Shown here: positions 24,333-32,482 of the stretch, piece after piece
How the letters are laid out: every line of letters starts with the position of its first letter
Position numbering within the stretch: position 1 is the first letter of the stretch
Assembly: GCA_038528605.1 (NCBI GenBank)
Contig: JBCBEP010000005.1
Span: forward strand, 1 to 64,000
Length of the DNA: 64,000 bases
Source of the DNA: Thermohalobaculum sp038528605
GTDB taxonomy: Bacteria > Pseudomonadota > Alphaproteobacteria > Rhodobacterales > Rhodobacteraceae
Direction of reading: 5' to 3'
Notes under the pieces: model-generated
Databases searched by the model: none
The model's input: only the letters and a program-made list of their open reading frames with translations
Told to the model about the DNA's origin: nothing
Translations under genes and position numbers: made by a program

Positions 24333-25196
24333 ATGCGACTTATCGGGATCTTGGTGCTCCTTGCAGGGATTGGCCTCGCAGGAGGGGCGCTCTACTACGC
24401 AAACGGTTTGTTTGCGAAGTATCAGGCCTACGCGAACCAGCCGGCGAAGACTGTGCCGGGCGAGACCATCACGAAGATTATCGAGGAAGAAACGATCCCG
24501 GTGATCGTGGCATCGGCGACAATCCGGTACGGTGAGCGGGTCGAGGAGCATCACGTTCGCATTATCGACTGGCCGGCGGATAGCGTGCCGCAGGGCGCCT
24601 TCACGTCTCCCGAGGATCTGATCGGCGACATCATGGCGGAGCGTCGTGTCGCGATGCGCCAGATCGACTCCGGGGCGCCTATCCTGGAGAGCATGGTCAC
24701 GGGCTTCGGCGAGGACAGCCGCATGGCGATGCGCCTTGGCGAAGGTCGCCGCGCCTTTTCGATCCCGATCAACGCGCTCTCCGGTGTCGCGGGCTTCGTG
24801 GCGCCGGGCGACCGCGTGGACATCATGCTGACGGAAAGCACAGACGGATCGCTGAAGTCGCGCATCATCCTTCGTGACATGCAGGTGATCGCCGTTGACC
24901 AGACGTCGGAAGAAGCGCGCCGGAATGCCCGGGTTGGCTCGACCGCGACGCTGGATGTGAGCACGCGCGAGGCGCAAATCCTGTCGGTCGCCCAGTCGGT
25001 CGGCAAGCTCACGCTGACGCTTCGGGGCGCCGGGGATATCAGCGACCGCGACGAAGACGTGGAGCCGGTGTCGTTTGCCGATATTCGCGGTGAGGTGAAG
25101 CAGGCGCCGCAGGCGGCACCGCAGGCCGCGAAGCCGAAAACGGTGGTGCGCGTTCGGAAAGGCGCGACGGACACCACGTCTTACACTTTCGACTGA
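24333..25196 (+). CDS. cpaB: Flp pilus assembly protein CpaB (RcpC)
   Basis: A 287-residue protein with an N-terminal membrane anchor (RLIGILVLLAGIGLAGGAL, 2-20), a SAF-type domain at about 55-115 (VASATIRYGERVEEHHVR) and an RcpC/CpaB domain at about 125-230 (SIPINALSGVAGFVAPGDRVDIMLT). The C-terminus has a Gln/Ala/Pro-rich repeat then a basic stretch. CpaB is a periplasmic partner of the CpaC secretin. The gene ends at a CtrA-type box and a terminator, so it forms the end of an flp3-cpaB unit. Confidence 0.93.
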   Translation: MRLIGILVLLAGIGLAGGALYYANGLFAKYQAYANQPAKTVPGETITKIIEEETIPVIVASATIRYGERVEEHHVRIIDWPADSVPQGAFTSPEDLIGDIMAERRVAMRQIDSGAPILESMVTGFGEDSRMAMRLGEGRRAFSIPINALSGVAGFVAPGDRVDIMLTESTDGSLKSRIILRDMQVIAVDQTSEEARRNARVGSTATLDVSTREAQILSVAQSVGKLTLTLRGAGDISDRDEDVEPVSFADIRGEVKQAPQAAPQAAKPKTVVRVRKGATDTTSYTFD

Positions 25197-25228
25197 GGCG
25201 CGCTGCATCGCGGCAGACCCCGCGATGG

Positions 25229-25243
25229 TTAAGCTTCGGTTAA
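25229..25243. promoter_or_regulatory. Perfect CtrA-type spacing TTAA-N7-TTAA between cpaB and cpaC
   Basis: TTAAGCTTCGGTTAA gives TTAA, seven bases, TTAA, matching the CtrA consensus except for the final C (A here). It lies 33 bp after the cpaB stop and 9 bp before a strong terminator. Control of Flp/Tad genes by CtrA is known in Caulobacter pilA and in some Rhodobacterales. Confidence 0.5.
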
Positions 25244-25251
25244 AGCCAGCG

Positions 25252-25281
25252 GGCGGCTCGCAAGAGCCGCCTGTTTTTTTT
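25252..25281 (+). terminator. Classic intrinsic terminator between cpaB and cpaC
   Basis: GGCGGCTC (25252-25259), a GCAA tetraloop and GAGCCGCC (25264-25271) are followed by TG and eight T residues. This is the strongest intrinsic terminator in the window, yet it sits inside the pilus gene series. It either splits the series into two units or acts as an attenuator. Confidence 0.9.
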
Positions 25282-25344
25282 GAGGGGCCTTGCGGCACAT
25301 CTGCCACGGCTCATGGCGCCCGGGTCGAAAACCCGCGATATGAG

Positions 25345-25373
25345 TTGAGCATCGTCCCATAACCGAGTGTAGT
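25345..25373 (+). promoter_or_regulatory. Possible promoter of cpaC
   Basis: TTGAGC (25345-25350), 17 bp, and TGTAGT (25368-25373) give 4 of 6 matches to each sigma-70 hexamer. A promoter is needed here because the terminator at 25252 would stop upstream transcription. The assignment is tentative. Confidence 0.3.
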
Positions 25374-25423
25374 TCCTGCACATCTCACGCAACCTAGAGC
25401 GCATTGAGGGGGCATTGGACGCT

Positions 25424-26869
25424 ATGCTGGGAAGAGAACTCTCCCGAGTCCTGTGGTGCTTGGTGACGTGTGCCGGACTGTTTCTCGCGGCACTCAGCGC
25501 GGGCGGACAGGCCGTCGCGCAAGATTCAGTATTGCGGACCGCACGGGGGCTGGCGTCCGACGACGTGAACGTCCTTGTGAACCGCGCCATCGTCGTGCGG
25601 AGCTCACAGCCGTTCGTGGAGGTTTCGGTCGCACAGCCCGAGATCGCCGACGTGTCGCCGCTGTCGGACCGCGCGATCTACATCTTCGGCCGCGCGCGCG
25701 GCGTCACGACGCTGACACTTCTGGGCGAGGGCGGCCGGCTGATCGCCAACGTTGAAGTTCGCGTCACACCGGACCTGTCGGAGCTGAAGCAGCGCCTCGC
25801 AGAGGTTCTGCCTGAAGAGCCGATTGAGGTACGCGTCGCGGGCTCCTCCATAGTCCTTTCCGGCGTGGTTTCCGGCAAGGCGAAGGTCGCCCGCGCGATG
25901 GACCTCGCCGCTCTCTACGTCGGTGGCGGTGTCTCAAACATGATGACAGTGGGCGGTACGCAGCAGGTGGCCCTCAAGGTCCGCATCGCTGAAATGAGCC
26001 GCTCGGTCGGTAAGGCGCTGGGCATCTCGACGGGTGCCATCGGCGTTACCAACCGGACCTCGACGCTCATCGAGACGGGCGACAGCCTTGAGGTTGCCCG
26101 GCCTGAGGAAGACGATAGCGGGCTCCCGTTCACGCAGCTTGTGAGCGGCTTCGGCACCTTTGGCGCGATCTTCTCGATCGCGGACAGCTTCCTTCTCGGC
26201 ATCACGATCGATGCGGCTGAAGGGCGCGGCTTCGCGCGGACGCTCTCTGAGCCGACGCTCGTGGCTCTCTCCGGTCAATCCGCCTCGTTCCTGGCGGGTG
26301 GCGAGGTGCCGATCCCGGTTGTGACGGAAGACGGTGCGAGCGTCAGCTTCCGGCCGATCGGTGTGAGCCTCGACTTCACGCCGGTTGTTGTGGATGAGGA
26401 CATCATCAACATCGCGCTGACGACGGAAGTTGCCTCGGTCGATGCTTCGGTGTCTTCGTTCATCTCCTCTTCCGGTGGAGCGACGTCGGTTGTGCCCGGT
26501 TTCGCAACCCGGCGTGCCTCGACCGTGGTCGAGCTGCGGGATGGCGAGAGCTTCCTGATCGCCGGCCTGCTTGAGGAGACTTTTGCGGACAACCTCTCGC
26601 AGTTGCCCTGGATCGGCGACGTTCCGATCATCGGCAACCTGTTCCGGTCGGTCGACTTTAACCGCGGACAGAGCGAGCTGGTGATCATCGTGACCGCCAA
26701 TCTCGTCACCCCGGTGGCCGACGAGGATGCGCTCCTGCTGCCCACGGACAACGTCGCCTTCCCGACCGAAGCCGACATTTTCCTCTGGGGCGAACTCGAA
26801 GGTCAGGCGCAGACGCCGGGCCCGATGGGTCAGGAACTCGACGGCGCCTTCGGATACGTTGTGGAGTGA
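25424..26869 (+). CDS. cpaC: Flp pilus secretin CpaC (RcpA)
   Basis: A 481-residue outer-membrane secretin. It has a signal peptide (to about AVAQ at 32), an N-terminal periplasmic domain (NRAIVVRSSQPFVEVSVAQPEIADV at about 48-72), a BON-like segment (about 120-175) and a secretin core from about 250 (LSEPTLVALSGQSASFLAGGEVP; VELRDGESFLIAGLL; SELVIIVTANLVTPV). It forms the pore through which the pilus leaves. The ATG at 25424 has GAGGGGG 11 bases upstream; a TTG at 25415 in the same frame is too close to it and is rejected. Confidence 0.94.
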   Translation: MLGRELSRVLWCLVTCAGLFLAALSAGGQAVAQDSVLRTARGLASDDVNVLVNRAIVVRSSQPFVEVSVAQPEIADVSPLSDRAIYIFGRARGVTTLTLLGEGGRLIANVEVRVTPDLSELKQRLAEVLPEEPIEVRVAGSSIVLSGVVSGKAKVARAMDLAALYVGGGVSNMMTVGGTQQVALKVRIAEMSRSVGKALGISTGAIGVTNRTSTLIETGDSLEVARPEEDDSGLPFTQLVSGFGTFGAIFSIADSFLLGITIDAAEGRGFARTLSEPTLVALSGQSASFLAGGEVPIPVVTEDGASVSFRPIGVSLDFTPVVVDEDIINIALTTEVASVDASVSSFISSSGGATSVVPGFATRRASTVVELRDGESFLIAGLLEETFADNLSQLPWIGDVPIIGNLFRSVDFNRGQSELVIIVTANLVTPVADEDALLLPTDNVAFPTEADIFLWGELEGQAQTPGPMGQELDGAFGYVVE

Positions 26870-26874
26870 GGGAC

Positions 26875-27486
26875 ATGAAATCGATCAAGATCATCGGCCT
26901 CCTCTGCGGCGGCCTCGCCGTCGCCGGATGTGCCCAGGAAGTGGGGACGGGCAAGAACCCCTTCCTGGGGTTCACCACGAAGACCAACGCCCGCGTCCAG
27001 AGCGCCTATGGTGACCTGGAGCAGCGTCGTCAGGATCTCTCGATCGCCTTCCGGGCTGCTGCGCCCGACACGGTGAACTTTGAGTTCAACAGAAGCCGTC
27101 TGACCCCGGATGCGCGCCGCGCGCTGGACCAGCAGGCGGCCTGGCTGATGGCGAACGAAGGCACGCTGATGGCGGTGGTGGGTCATACCGACCTTGTTGG
27201 CAGCGAGAGCTACAACAACCGGCTCGGCCTTCGCCGCGCTCAGCGTGTGGTGAACTATCTCGTCGCCAAAGGCGTGGACAAGAACCGGCTCGAGGCGGTC
27301 GAGAGCCGTGGTGAGAGCGAGCCTCTTGTCCAGACGGCGGAGCCGGAGGTCCGGAACCGCCGTGCCACGACCGTGGTTGCCGGTTTCGACAACATCTATG
27401 TTGGGCTCGGCATGCCTGGAATCATCGCGGACCGGTTGTATCGCACGTACCTCGCCGAGGGTGCGCTCGAAATCGATCCGGAGTGA
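26875..27486 (+). CDS. OmpA-domain lipoprotein in the position of CpaD/RcpB
   Basis: A 203-residue lipoprotein with lipobox LAVAGC (Cys near 21). The C-terminal OmpA/MotB-type peptidoglycan-binding domain spans about 60-165: FEFNRSRLTPDARRALDQQA, VVGHTDLVGSESYNNRLGLRRAQRV, EVRNRRATTV. It begins 6 bp after the cpaC stop, with GTGAGGGAC before the ATG; an upstream in-frame GTG at 26866 is possible. By position it replaces the CpaD/RcpB lipoprotein that helps secretin assembly. Anchoring the pore to peptidoglycan is inferred. A terminator follows. Confidence 0.85.
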   Translation: MKSIKIIGLLCGGLAVAGCAQEVGTGKNPFLGFTTKTNARVQSAYGDLEQRRQDLSIAFRAAAPDTVNFEFNRSRLTPDARRALDQQAAWLMANEGTLMAVVGHTDLVGSESYNNRLGLRRAQRVVNYLVAKGVDKNRLEAVESRGESEPLVQTAEPEVRNRRATTVVAGFDNIYVGLGMPGIIADRLYRTYLAEGALEIDPE

Positions 27487-27495
27487 TGCTTCGCT

Positions 27496-27534
27496 GCGCC
27501 GGGCCCGCCAAGGGCCCGGCGCATGCACTTTTTT
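27496..27534 (+). terminator. Intrinsic terminator after the cpaC-OmpA lipoprotein unit
   Basis: Positions 27496-27506 and 27512-27522 form a perfect 11-bp GC stem with a 5-base loop, followed at six bases by TTTTTT. It separates the secretin unit from cpaE, whose promoter should lie in 27535-27702. Confidence 0.8.
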
Positions 27535-27702
27535 CCGCGGGGGGCTCATCTCCGCGCCGATTTCCTGCCATGATCTTCAGTCATTGAGCACGTAGAGCGT
27601 GTGTGGGTGATGATGGCTGTACCTACGGTGGTTCGGTTTCGCATTCCCGGCGCGGGTTTGAGGTGCCATGCTGAAGCGAAACTCGACGAGGTAAACTGAT
27701 CC

Positions 27703-28950
27703 ATGGCGTTGCCCTTCCTAGGCGGTTCGAAACCAGACGCTCCCGAAGCGGTCGTCTTCTCAGACGGGTTCGTGGAGATCGATGCGCTGGCCGAGGACCT
27801 CGATGCCGAAATCGGGCCAGAGAGCTGGGTCGAGGTCGGGAACGATGAGGCCGACGAGGTCTTCAGCGACATCAGCCGTGAGCGGACCTTCGTGATCCTC
27901 ACGCTCTCGAGCGACACGGCCGAGACGGTCGAGCTCGCAAGCGAGCTGATCCGGAAGGCCAATAACGCCGATCTCTTCGTGCTTCTGGTTTGCGGGGACA
28001 TCTCGACGCGCAGCATGCATGCGCTGATGCGCTCGGGCGCCGCCGAATTCACGCCCTACCCCGAACCAGCTGGCGCGCTTGCCGAATCGATCAACAATAT
28101 CCGGGTCGCGCGGGCGCAGGGCCGCCGCGGCAAGACGAGCACCGGTATGGGTGCTCGGCGAGAGGGCAAGGTCGTCGGCGTTTATGGCGTCGCCGGGGGC
28201 GTGGGCGCGACCACAGTCGCCGTCAACCTCGCCTGGGAGCTCACGACCCTGGTGCGGAAGGAGGGGCGCCGCGTCGCCCTCCTGGACTTCAACTTCCAGT
28301 ATGGCTCGATCGCGACCTATCTCGATGTGCCGCGGCGCGAGGCGGTCTACGAGCTCGTCTCCGAGGCGGGCAACATGGACGAGACGGCGTTCACCCAGGC
28401 GCTCAGCATCTATCGCGACCGGCTGCACGTGCTCACAGCGCCGCGCGACGCGCTGCCCCTCGATATCGTGAGCCCGCCGGACGTGCAGAACATGGTACGG
28501 CTCGCCCGCGAGAGCTTTGATTATGTCGTCATCGACATGCCCCAGGCGCTCATGAACTGGTCGGAGACGGTCTACTCTGCATCCGATGCTTTTGTCGTCG
28601 CGATGGAAATAGATATGCGCTCGGCGCAAAACATGTTTCGATTTACCCGGACGCTGAAGTCCGAGGATCTGGCGATGGATAAACTGGTGCCATGCCTTAA
28701 CCGGGCGCCGGGTATGACGGACCTGACGGGCAAGGGCCGCGTGAAGCGCCTGGCGGAAAGCCTTGCCATCCAGTTCGCGCATCTGATGCCGGACGGGGGC
28801 AAGGCGGTGGCATCGGCCTGCGACGAAGGCGTTCCGCTGGCGGAGGCCGCACGCGGCAATCCGCTGCGGCGGGAAATCGTGAAGCTTGCGCAGAAGGTGC
28901 TTACGATGACGTCCGAAGAAGCGCAGGCCGCTGCAGAGAAGGCGAGCTGA
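27703..28950 (+). CDS. cpaE: Pilus assembly ATPase-like protein CpaE (TadZ)
   Basis: A 415-residue protein. An N-terminal receiver-like domain (about 10-125) is followed by a ParA/MinD-type domain from about 155. Its P-loop reads GVAGGVGATT (about 161-170): both lysines of the canonical deviant Walker A (KGGVGKTT) are replaced by Ala, as in other atypical TadZ/CpaE proteins, so ATP hydrolysis may be weak or lost. DYVVIDMPQAL (about 272) is the Walker B region. TadZ/CpaE sets the polar location of the Tad machine. It is first in the unit cpaE-cpaF-tadB-tadC. Confidence 0.92.
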   Translation: MALPFLGGSKPDAPEAVVFSDGFVEIDALAEDLDAEIGPESWVEVGNDEADEVFSDISRERTFVILTLSSDTAETVELASELIRKANNADLFVLLVCGDISTRSMHALMRSGAAEFTPYPEPAGALAESINNIRVARAQGRRGKTSTGMGARREGKVVGVYGVAGGVGATTVAVNLAWELTTLVRKEGRRVALLDFNFQYGSIATYLDVPRREAVYELVSEAGNMDETAFTQALSIYRDRLHVLTAPRDALPLDIVSPPDVQNMVRLARESFDYVVIDMPQALMNWSETVYSASDAFVVAMEIDMRSAQNMFRFTRTLKSEDLAMDKLVPCLNRAPGMTDLTGKGRVKRLAESLAIQFAHLMPDGGKAVASACDEGVPLAEAARGNPLRREIVKLAQKVLTMTSEEAQAAAEKAS

Positions 28951-29005
28951 CGTCTGATGGGGCCGCGGGCGCACTATCGCCCGGTGGTGGGATAGGAGAG
29001 ACGCG

Positions 29006-30460
29006 ATGTTTCGCAGGATGCGCAATGACGGTGGTCCGACCACGACCATGCCGGAGGTGCAGAACCCGGCCGAGCGCGCAGGGAACGAGCCGCAGGAAGC
29101 AGCGCCGCGCCCTGAGGGGACCGCGGAGCGCCTCAAGCGCATGGGCGTCACCACATCCCAGCGCCTGTCGTCGAACGAGACCGATGCGAAGCGCCGCCGT
29201 CGCCTGCTCAACCTGCGCGTGGAGATGCACGGCAAGCTGCTGGACACGCTGAACCTTTCGGCGCTCGATCGCGTCTCCGAGACCGAGCTGCGCCACGAGA
29301 TTGGCGAGATCGTGCGCGAGGAGCTCGGGGACAGCGACCTCGTGCTATCGCGTCCCGAATTCGACGGGATGGTGCGCGAGCTGGTGGACGAGGTCATGGG
29401 CCTCGGGCCGCTGGAGCCGCTGCTCTCCGACCCGACGGTGACCGATATTCTCGTGAACAGCTTCGACAACTGCTATGTCGAGCGAAAGGGCAAGCTTGAG
29501 AAGACCAACGTCCAGTTTAAGGACAACGGTCACCTCATGCGCATCATCACCAAGATCGTCTCGGCCGTTGGCCGCCGGATCGATGAGGCGAACCCCTGGG
29601 TGGATGCGCGCCTGATGGACGGCTCGCGCGTCAACGCGCTGATCCCGCCCTGCGCGGTGGACGGCCCGCTGCTCTCGATCCGCAAGTTCTCGAAGATCCC
29701 GTTCACGGTCGACAAGCTGATCGGCTTCGGGGCGTTCTCCGAAGAGATGGCGCTCTTCCTTCACGCCTGTGTGCGCTGCCGGCTGAACATTATCGTCTCC
29801 GGCGGTACGGGCTCCGGTAAGACCACCACGCTCAATGCGCTCTCATCGTTCATTTCGAACGACGAGCGTATCGTGACGATCGAGGATACGGCCGAGCTGC
29901 AGCTTCAGCAGGAGCATGTGGGCCGGATGGAGAGCCGCCCTGCCAATATCGAGGGCACCGGCGCCGTCACCATCCGCGACCTGCTCAAGAACGCGCTCCG
30001 GATGCGGCCCGACCGCATTATCGTCGGCGAGTGTCGTGGCGAGGAGGTGATCGACATGCTCCAGGCCATGAACACGGGTCACGATGGTTCGATGACCACG
30101 ATCCACGCGAACAGCCCGCGCGACAGCCTCAGCCGCCTCGAGAACATGATCGGCATGTCCGGCATCGAGCTGCCGCTGAAGGCGGTGCGGACAAATATTT
30201 CTTCGGCTGTGAACCTTATCGTCCAGGTGAACCGTATGTCGGACGGTAAGCGCCGAATGATGTCGATCTCCGAGATCGTCGGCATGGAGGGCGAGGTTGT
30301 GACCATGCAGGAGATCTTCAAGTTCGAGCGCTATGGGACGGATGGTGACGGAAACATCCGCGGCAAGTACACTGCCACGGGCATCCGTTCGAAATATGCG
30401 GACCGGTTCAAGCAGTGGGGCTACGAGCTCCCGCAGAGCTTGTTCAAGCCGGACATCTGA
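29006..30460 (+). CDS. cpaF: Pilus assembly ATPase CpaF (TadA)
   Basis: A 484-residue secretion ATPase of the VirB11/TadA type. The N-terminal domain (about 75-230) contains VTDILVNSFDNCYVERKGK and RRIDEANPWVDARLMDGSRVN. Walker A is GGTGSGKTTT near 265-274; an Asp box (EDTAELQL) and a His box (MTTIHANS, about 364) follow. It powers assembly and retraction of the Flp pilus on the cytoplasmic side of TadB/TadC. AGGAGAG precedes the ATG. Confidence 0.96.
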   Translation: MFRRMRNDGGPTTTMPEVQNPAERAGNEPQEAAPRPEGTAERLKRMGVTTSQRLSSNETDAKRRRRLLNLRVEMHGKLLDTLNLSALDRVSETELRHEIGEIVREELGDSDLVLSRPEFDGMVRELVDEVMGLGPLEPLLSDPTVTDILVNSFDNCYVERKGKLEKTNVQFKDNGHLMRIITKIVSAVGRRIDEANPWVDARLMDGSRVNALIPPCAVDGPLLSIRKFSKIPFTVDKLIGFGAFSEEMALFLHACVRCRLNIIVSGGTGSGKTTTLNALSSFISNDERIVTIEDTAELQLQQEHVGRMESRPANIEGTGAVTIRDLLKNALRMRPDRIIVGECRGEEVIDMLQAMNTGHDGSMTTIHANSPRDSLSRLENMIGMSGIELPLKAVRTNISSAVNLIVQVNRMSDGKRRMMSISEIVGMEGEVVTMQEIFKFERYGTDGDGNIRGKYTATGIRSKYADRFKQWGYELPQSLFKPDI

Positions 30461-30481
30461 TCGGAAAGGGGAGGCCCGGCC

Positions 30482-31444
30482 ATGCTGTTCCAACCTGTGA
30501 TCTACGCGCTGATCTTCGTTGGCGTCCTGTTGATTGTGGAGGGCGTCTATCTCGTCGTCTACGGCAAGACGCTGAAGCGCGAGAAGCGGGTGAACCGCCG
30601 CCTCCACCTCCTGCAGGAGGGCAAGGATACAGAGGAGGTCCTGTCGATCCTGCGCGCCGAGCGCGAGGGCTCGAAGAAGGACCTGAAACTGCCGGTGGTG
30701 GGTGCTCTGTCCGAGAAGGCGCGGCACGCCAACATCAAGATGTCGCCCTTCATGCTGTTCTTCTCCATCGTGGTGCTCAGTATCATCGCGCTGGTGGGCC
30801 TGACATTCTTCACCTCGGCCTCTCTGCCGGTGCGGATCCTGATCGCCATCGTGTGCGGTTACGGCTCGCTCTACATCTGGCTTTCGAACAAGGCGAAGGC
30901 GCGGATCGCCCTGCTGGAGGAGCAGTTCCCGGACGCGGTGGACCTGATGGTGCGCTCGCTCCGTGTCGGCCACCCAATCACGGCGGCCATTGCCATCGTC
31001 GCGCGCGAGATGCCGGACCCGCTGGGTACCGAGTTCGGCCTGATCGCGGACGAGGCCACCTACGGTATGAACCTCAACGATGCGCTGGACCGGCTTGCGA
31101 GCCGCGTGCCGCTGCCCGATCTGCGCTTCTTCACCATCGCGGTGAACATCCAGAGCCAGTCGGGCGGTAACCTGGCAGAGGTTCTGGACGGTCTGTCGAA
31201 GGTTATCCGCGCGCGCTTCAAACTGTTCCGTAAGGTCAAGGCCATCACTGCGGAGGCCCGCTGGTCCGGCTGGTTCTTGTCGGTCTTCCCGATCATCGCG
31301 CTTCTGATGGTGCAGCTCGTGAAACCGGACTACTATTCCGACGTGGATGACCACCCGTTGTTTATCCCGGGCGCGATCGTGACCGCGGTCCTGCTTGTGG
31401 TTAACATCTTCTTTATGAGGGCGCTGGTGAACATTAAAGTCTGA
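30482..31444 (+). CDS. tadB: Inner-membrane platform protein TadB
   Basis: A 320-residue protein with an N-terminal membrane helix (about 5-25), two helices near 95-135, a type II secretion F domain (about 145-270: LLEEQFPDAVDLMVRSLRVGHPI, REMPDPLGTEFGLIADE) and two C-terminal helices. It pairs with TadC as the platform on which CpaF acts. AAAGGGGAGG precedes the ATG, which lies 21 bp after cpaF. Confidence 0.95.
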   Translation: MLFQPVIYALIFVGVLLIVEGVYLVVYGKTLKREKRVNRRLHLLQEGKDTEEVLSILRAEREGSKKDLKLPVVGALSEKARHANIKMSPFMLFFSIVVLSIIALVGLTFFTSASLPVRILIAIVCGYGSLYIWLSNKAKARIALLEEQFPDAVDLMVRSLRVGHPITAAIAIVAREMPDPLGTEFGLIADEATYGMNLNDALDRLASRVPLPDLRFFTIAVNIQSQSGGNLAEVLDGLSKVIRARFKLFRKVKAITAEARWSGWFLSVFPIIALLMVQLVKPDYYSDVDDHPLFIPGAIVTAVLLVVNIFFMRALVNIKV

Positions 31445-31500
31445 GCCGCTAGGGGTAGTGGCGGTAAAGGCCGGAAGGAGCCGGGGGGCGGCGAGGCAAC

Positions 31501-32481
31501 ATGGAAGTGCTCACAGACTTCCTCGACCGCGTGACGATCGCGCTGATCGAGCAATACGGAGAGGCAGCCCCGTTCTACGCGATCGCGGGCCTTGCGATCC
31601 TGTTCATCCTGCTTGCCATCCCGCTCGTCATGCGCGGAAAGAAGGACCCGCTCGACCGCTTCAACTTCCGCGAAGAACGGATCGAGGGCGAACTCGTCAA
31701 GCTGCGCGACACGGCGGGCCCGACAGGTGGCATCTCCGACTATCTGCAGCCGACCGACAAGAAGCAGATGTCGGAGACGCGCAAGAAGCTGCGCCAGGCG
31801 GGATACGACAGTGCTTCCGCAGTGCGCTCCTACTACACGGCCCGCGCGGGCCTCTGCATCGGGCTCACGCTCGTGGGCGCCATCCTCACGCTCATCGCGC
31901 CGGCGCAGCCCAACATCCCGTTCGGCGTGATGCTGACTGCGGGCTTCGGCTTCATGGGCTTCCTAGCGCCGGTTTACTGGGTGCAGCGCTCCATCGCCGT
32001 GCGGCGGGACGAGATCCAGAAGGCGTTCCCGGACGCGATGGACATGATGCTGGTCTGCATCGAGGGCGGCCAGTCTCTCGACCAGGCGATGGCGCGCGTG
32101 GGCAAGGAAATGGAGGCCGCCGCCGGCCCGCTGGCCTACGAACTCGGCATCGTTTCGAACGAGTTCCGTGTGGGTAAGGACCGCATCACGGTGCTGCGCG
32201 ACTTCGCGGACCGATGTGCGGTGAACGACATCTCGTCCTTCGTGACCGTGATGATCCAGTCGACCGCCTTCGGTACCTCGATCAGCCAGGCGCTTCGTGT
32301 CTATGCCGCGGAGATGCGCGACAAGCGGCTGATGCGCGCCGAGGAAAAAGCCAACGTTCTGCCGACGAAGCTGACGCTCGGCACGATGTTCTTCACGGTT
32401 CCGCCGCTCATTCTCATTCTTGTCGGCCCGTCGCTTATCCAGATCCTCCGCGCCTTCGCCCAGCTCGCCGGCGGCGGCTGA
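31501..32481 (+). CDS. tadC: Inner-membrane platform protein TadC
   Basis: A 326-residue protein with a helix near 20-45, helices near 115-165, a type II secretion F domain (AFPDAMDMMLVCIEGGQSLDQAMARV at about 177-202) and C-terminal helices near 285-320. It is the TadB partner. A purine-rich site (GGGGGGCGGCGAGG) precedes the ATG. The stop is 2 bp before the next start. Confidence 0.95.
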   Translation: MEVLTDFLDRVTIALIEQYGEAAPFYAIAGLAILFILLAIPLVMRGKKDPLDRFNFREERIEGELVKLRDTAGPTGGISDYLQPTDKKQMSETRKKLRQAGYDSASAVRSYYTARAGLCIGLTLVGAILTLIAPAQPNIPFGVMLTAGFGFMGFLAPVYWVQRSIAVRRDEIQKAFPDAMDMMLVCIEGGQSLDQAMARVGKEMEAAAGPLAYELGIVSNEFRVGKDRITVLRDFADRCAVNDISSFVTVMIQSTAFGTSISQALRVYAAEMRDKRLMRAEEKANVLPTKLTLGTMFFTVPPLILILVGPSLIQILRAFAQLAGGG

Positions 32482-32482
32482 G

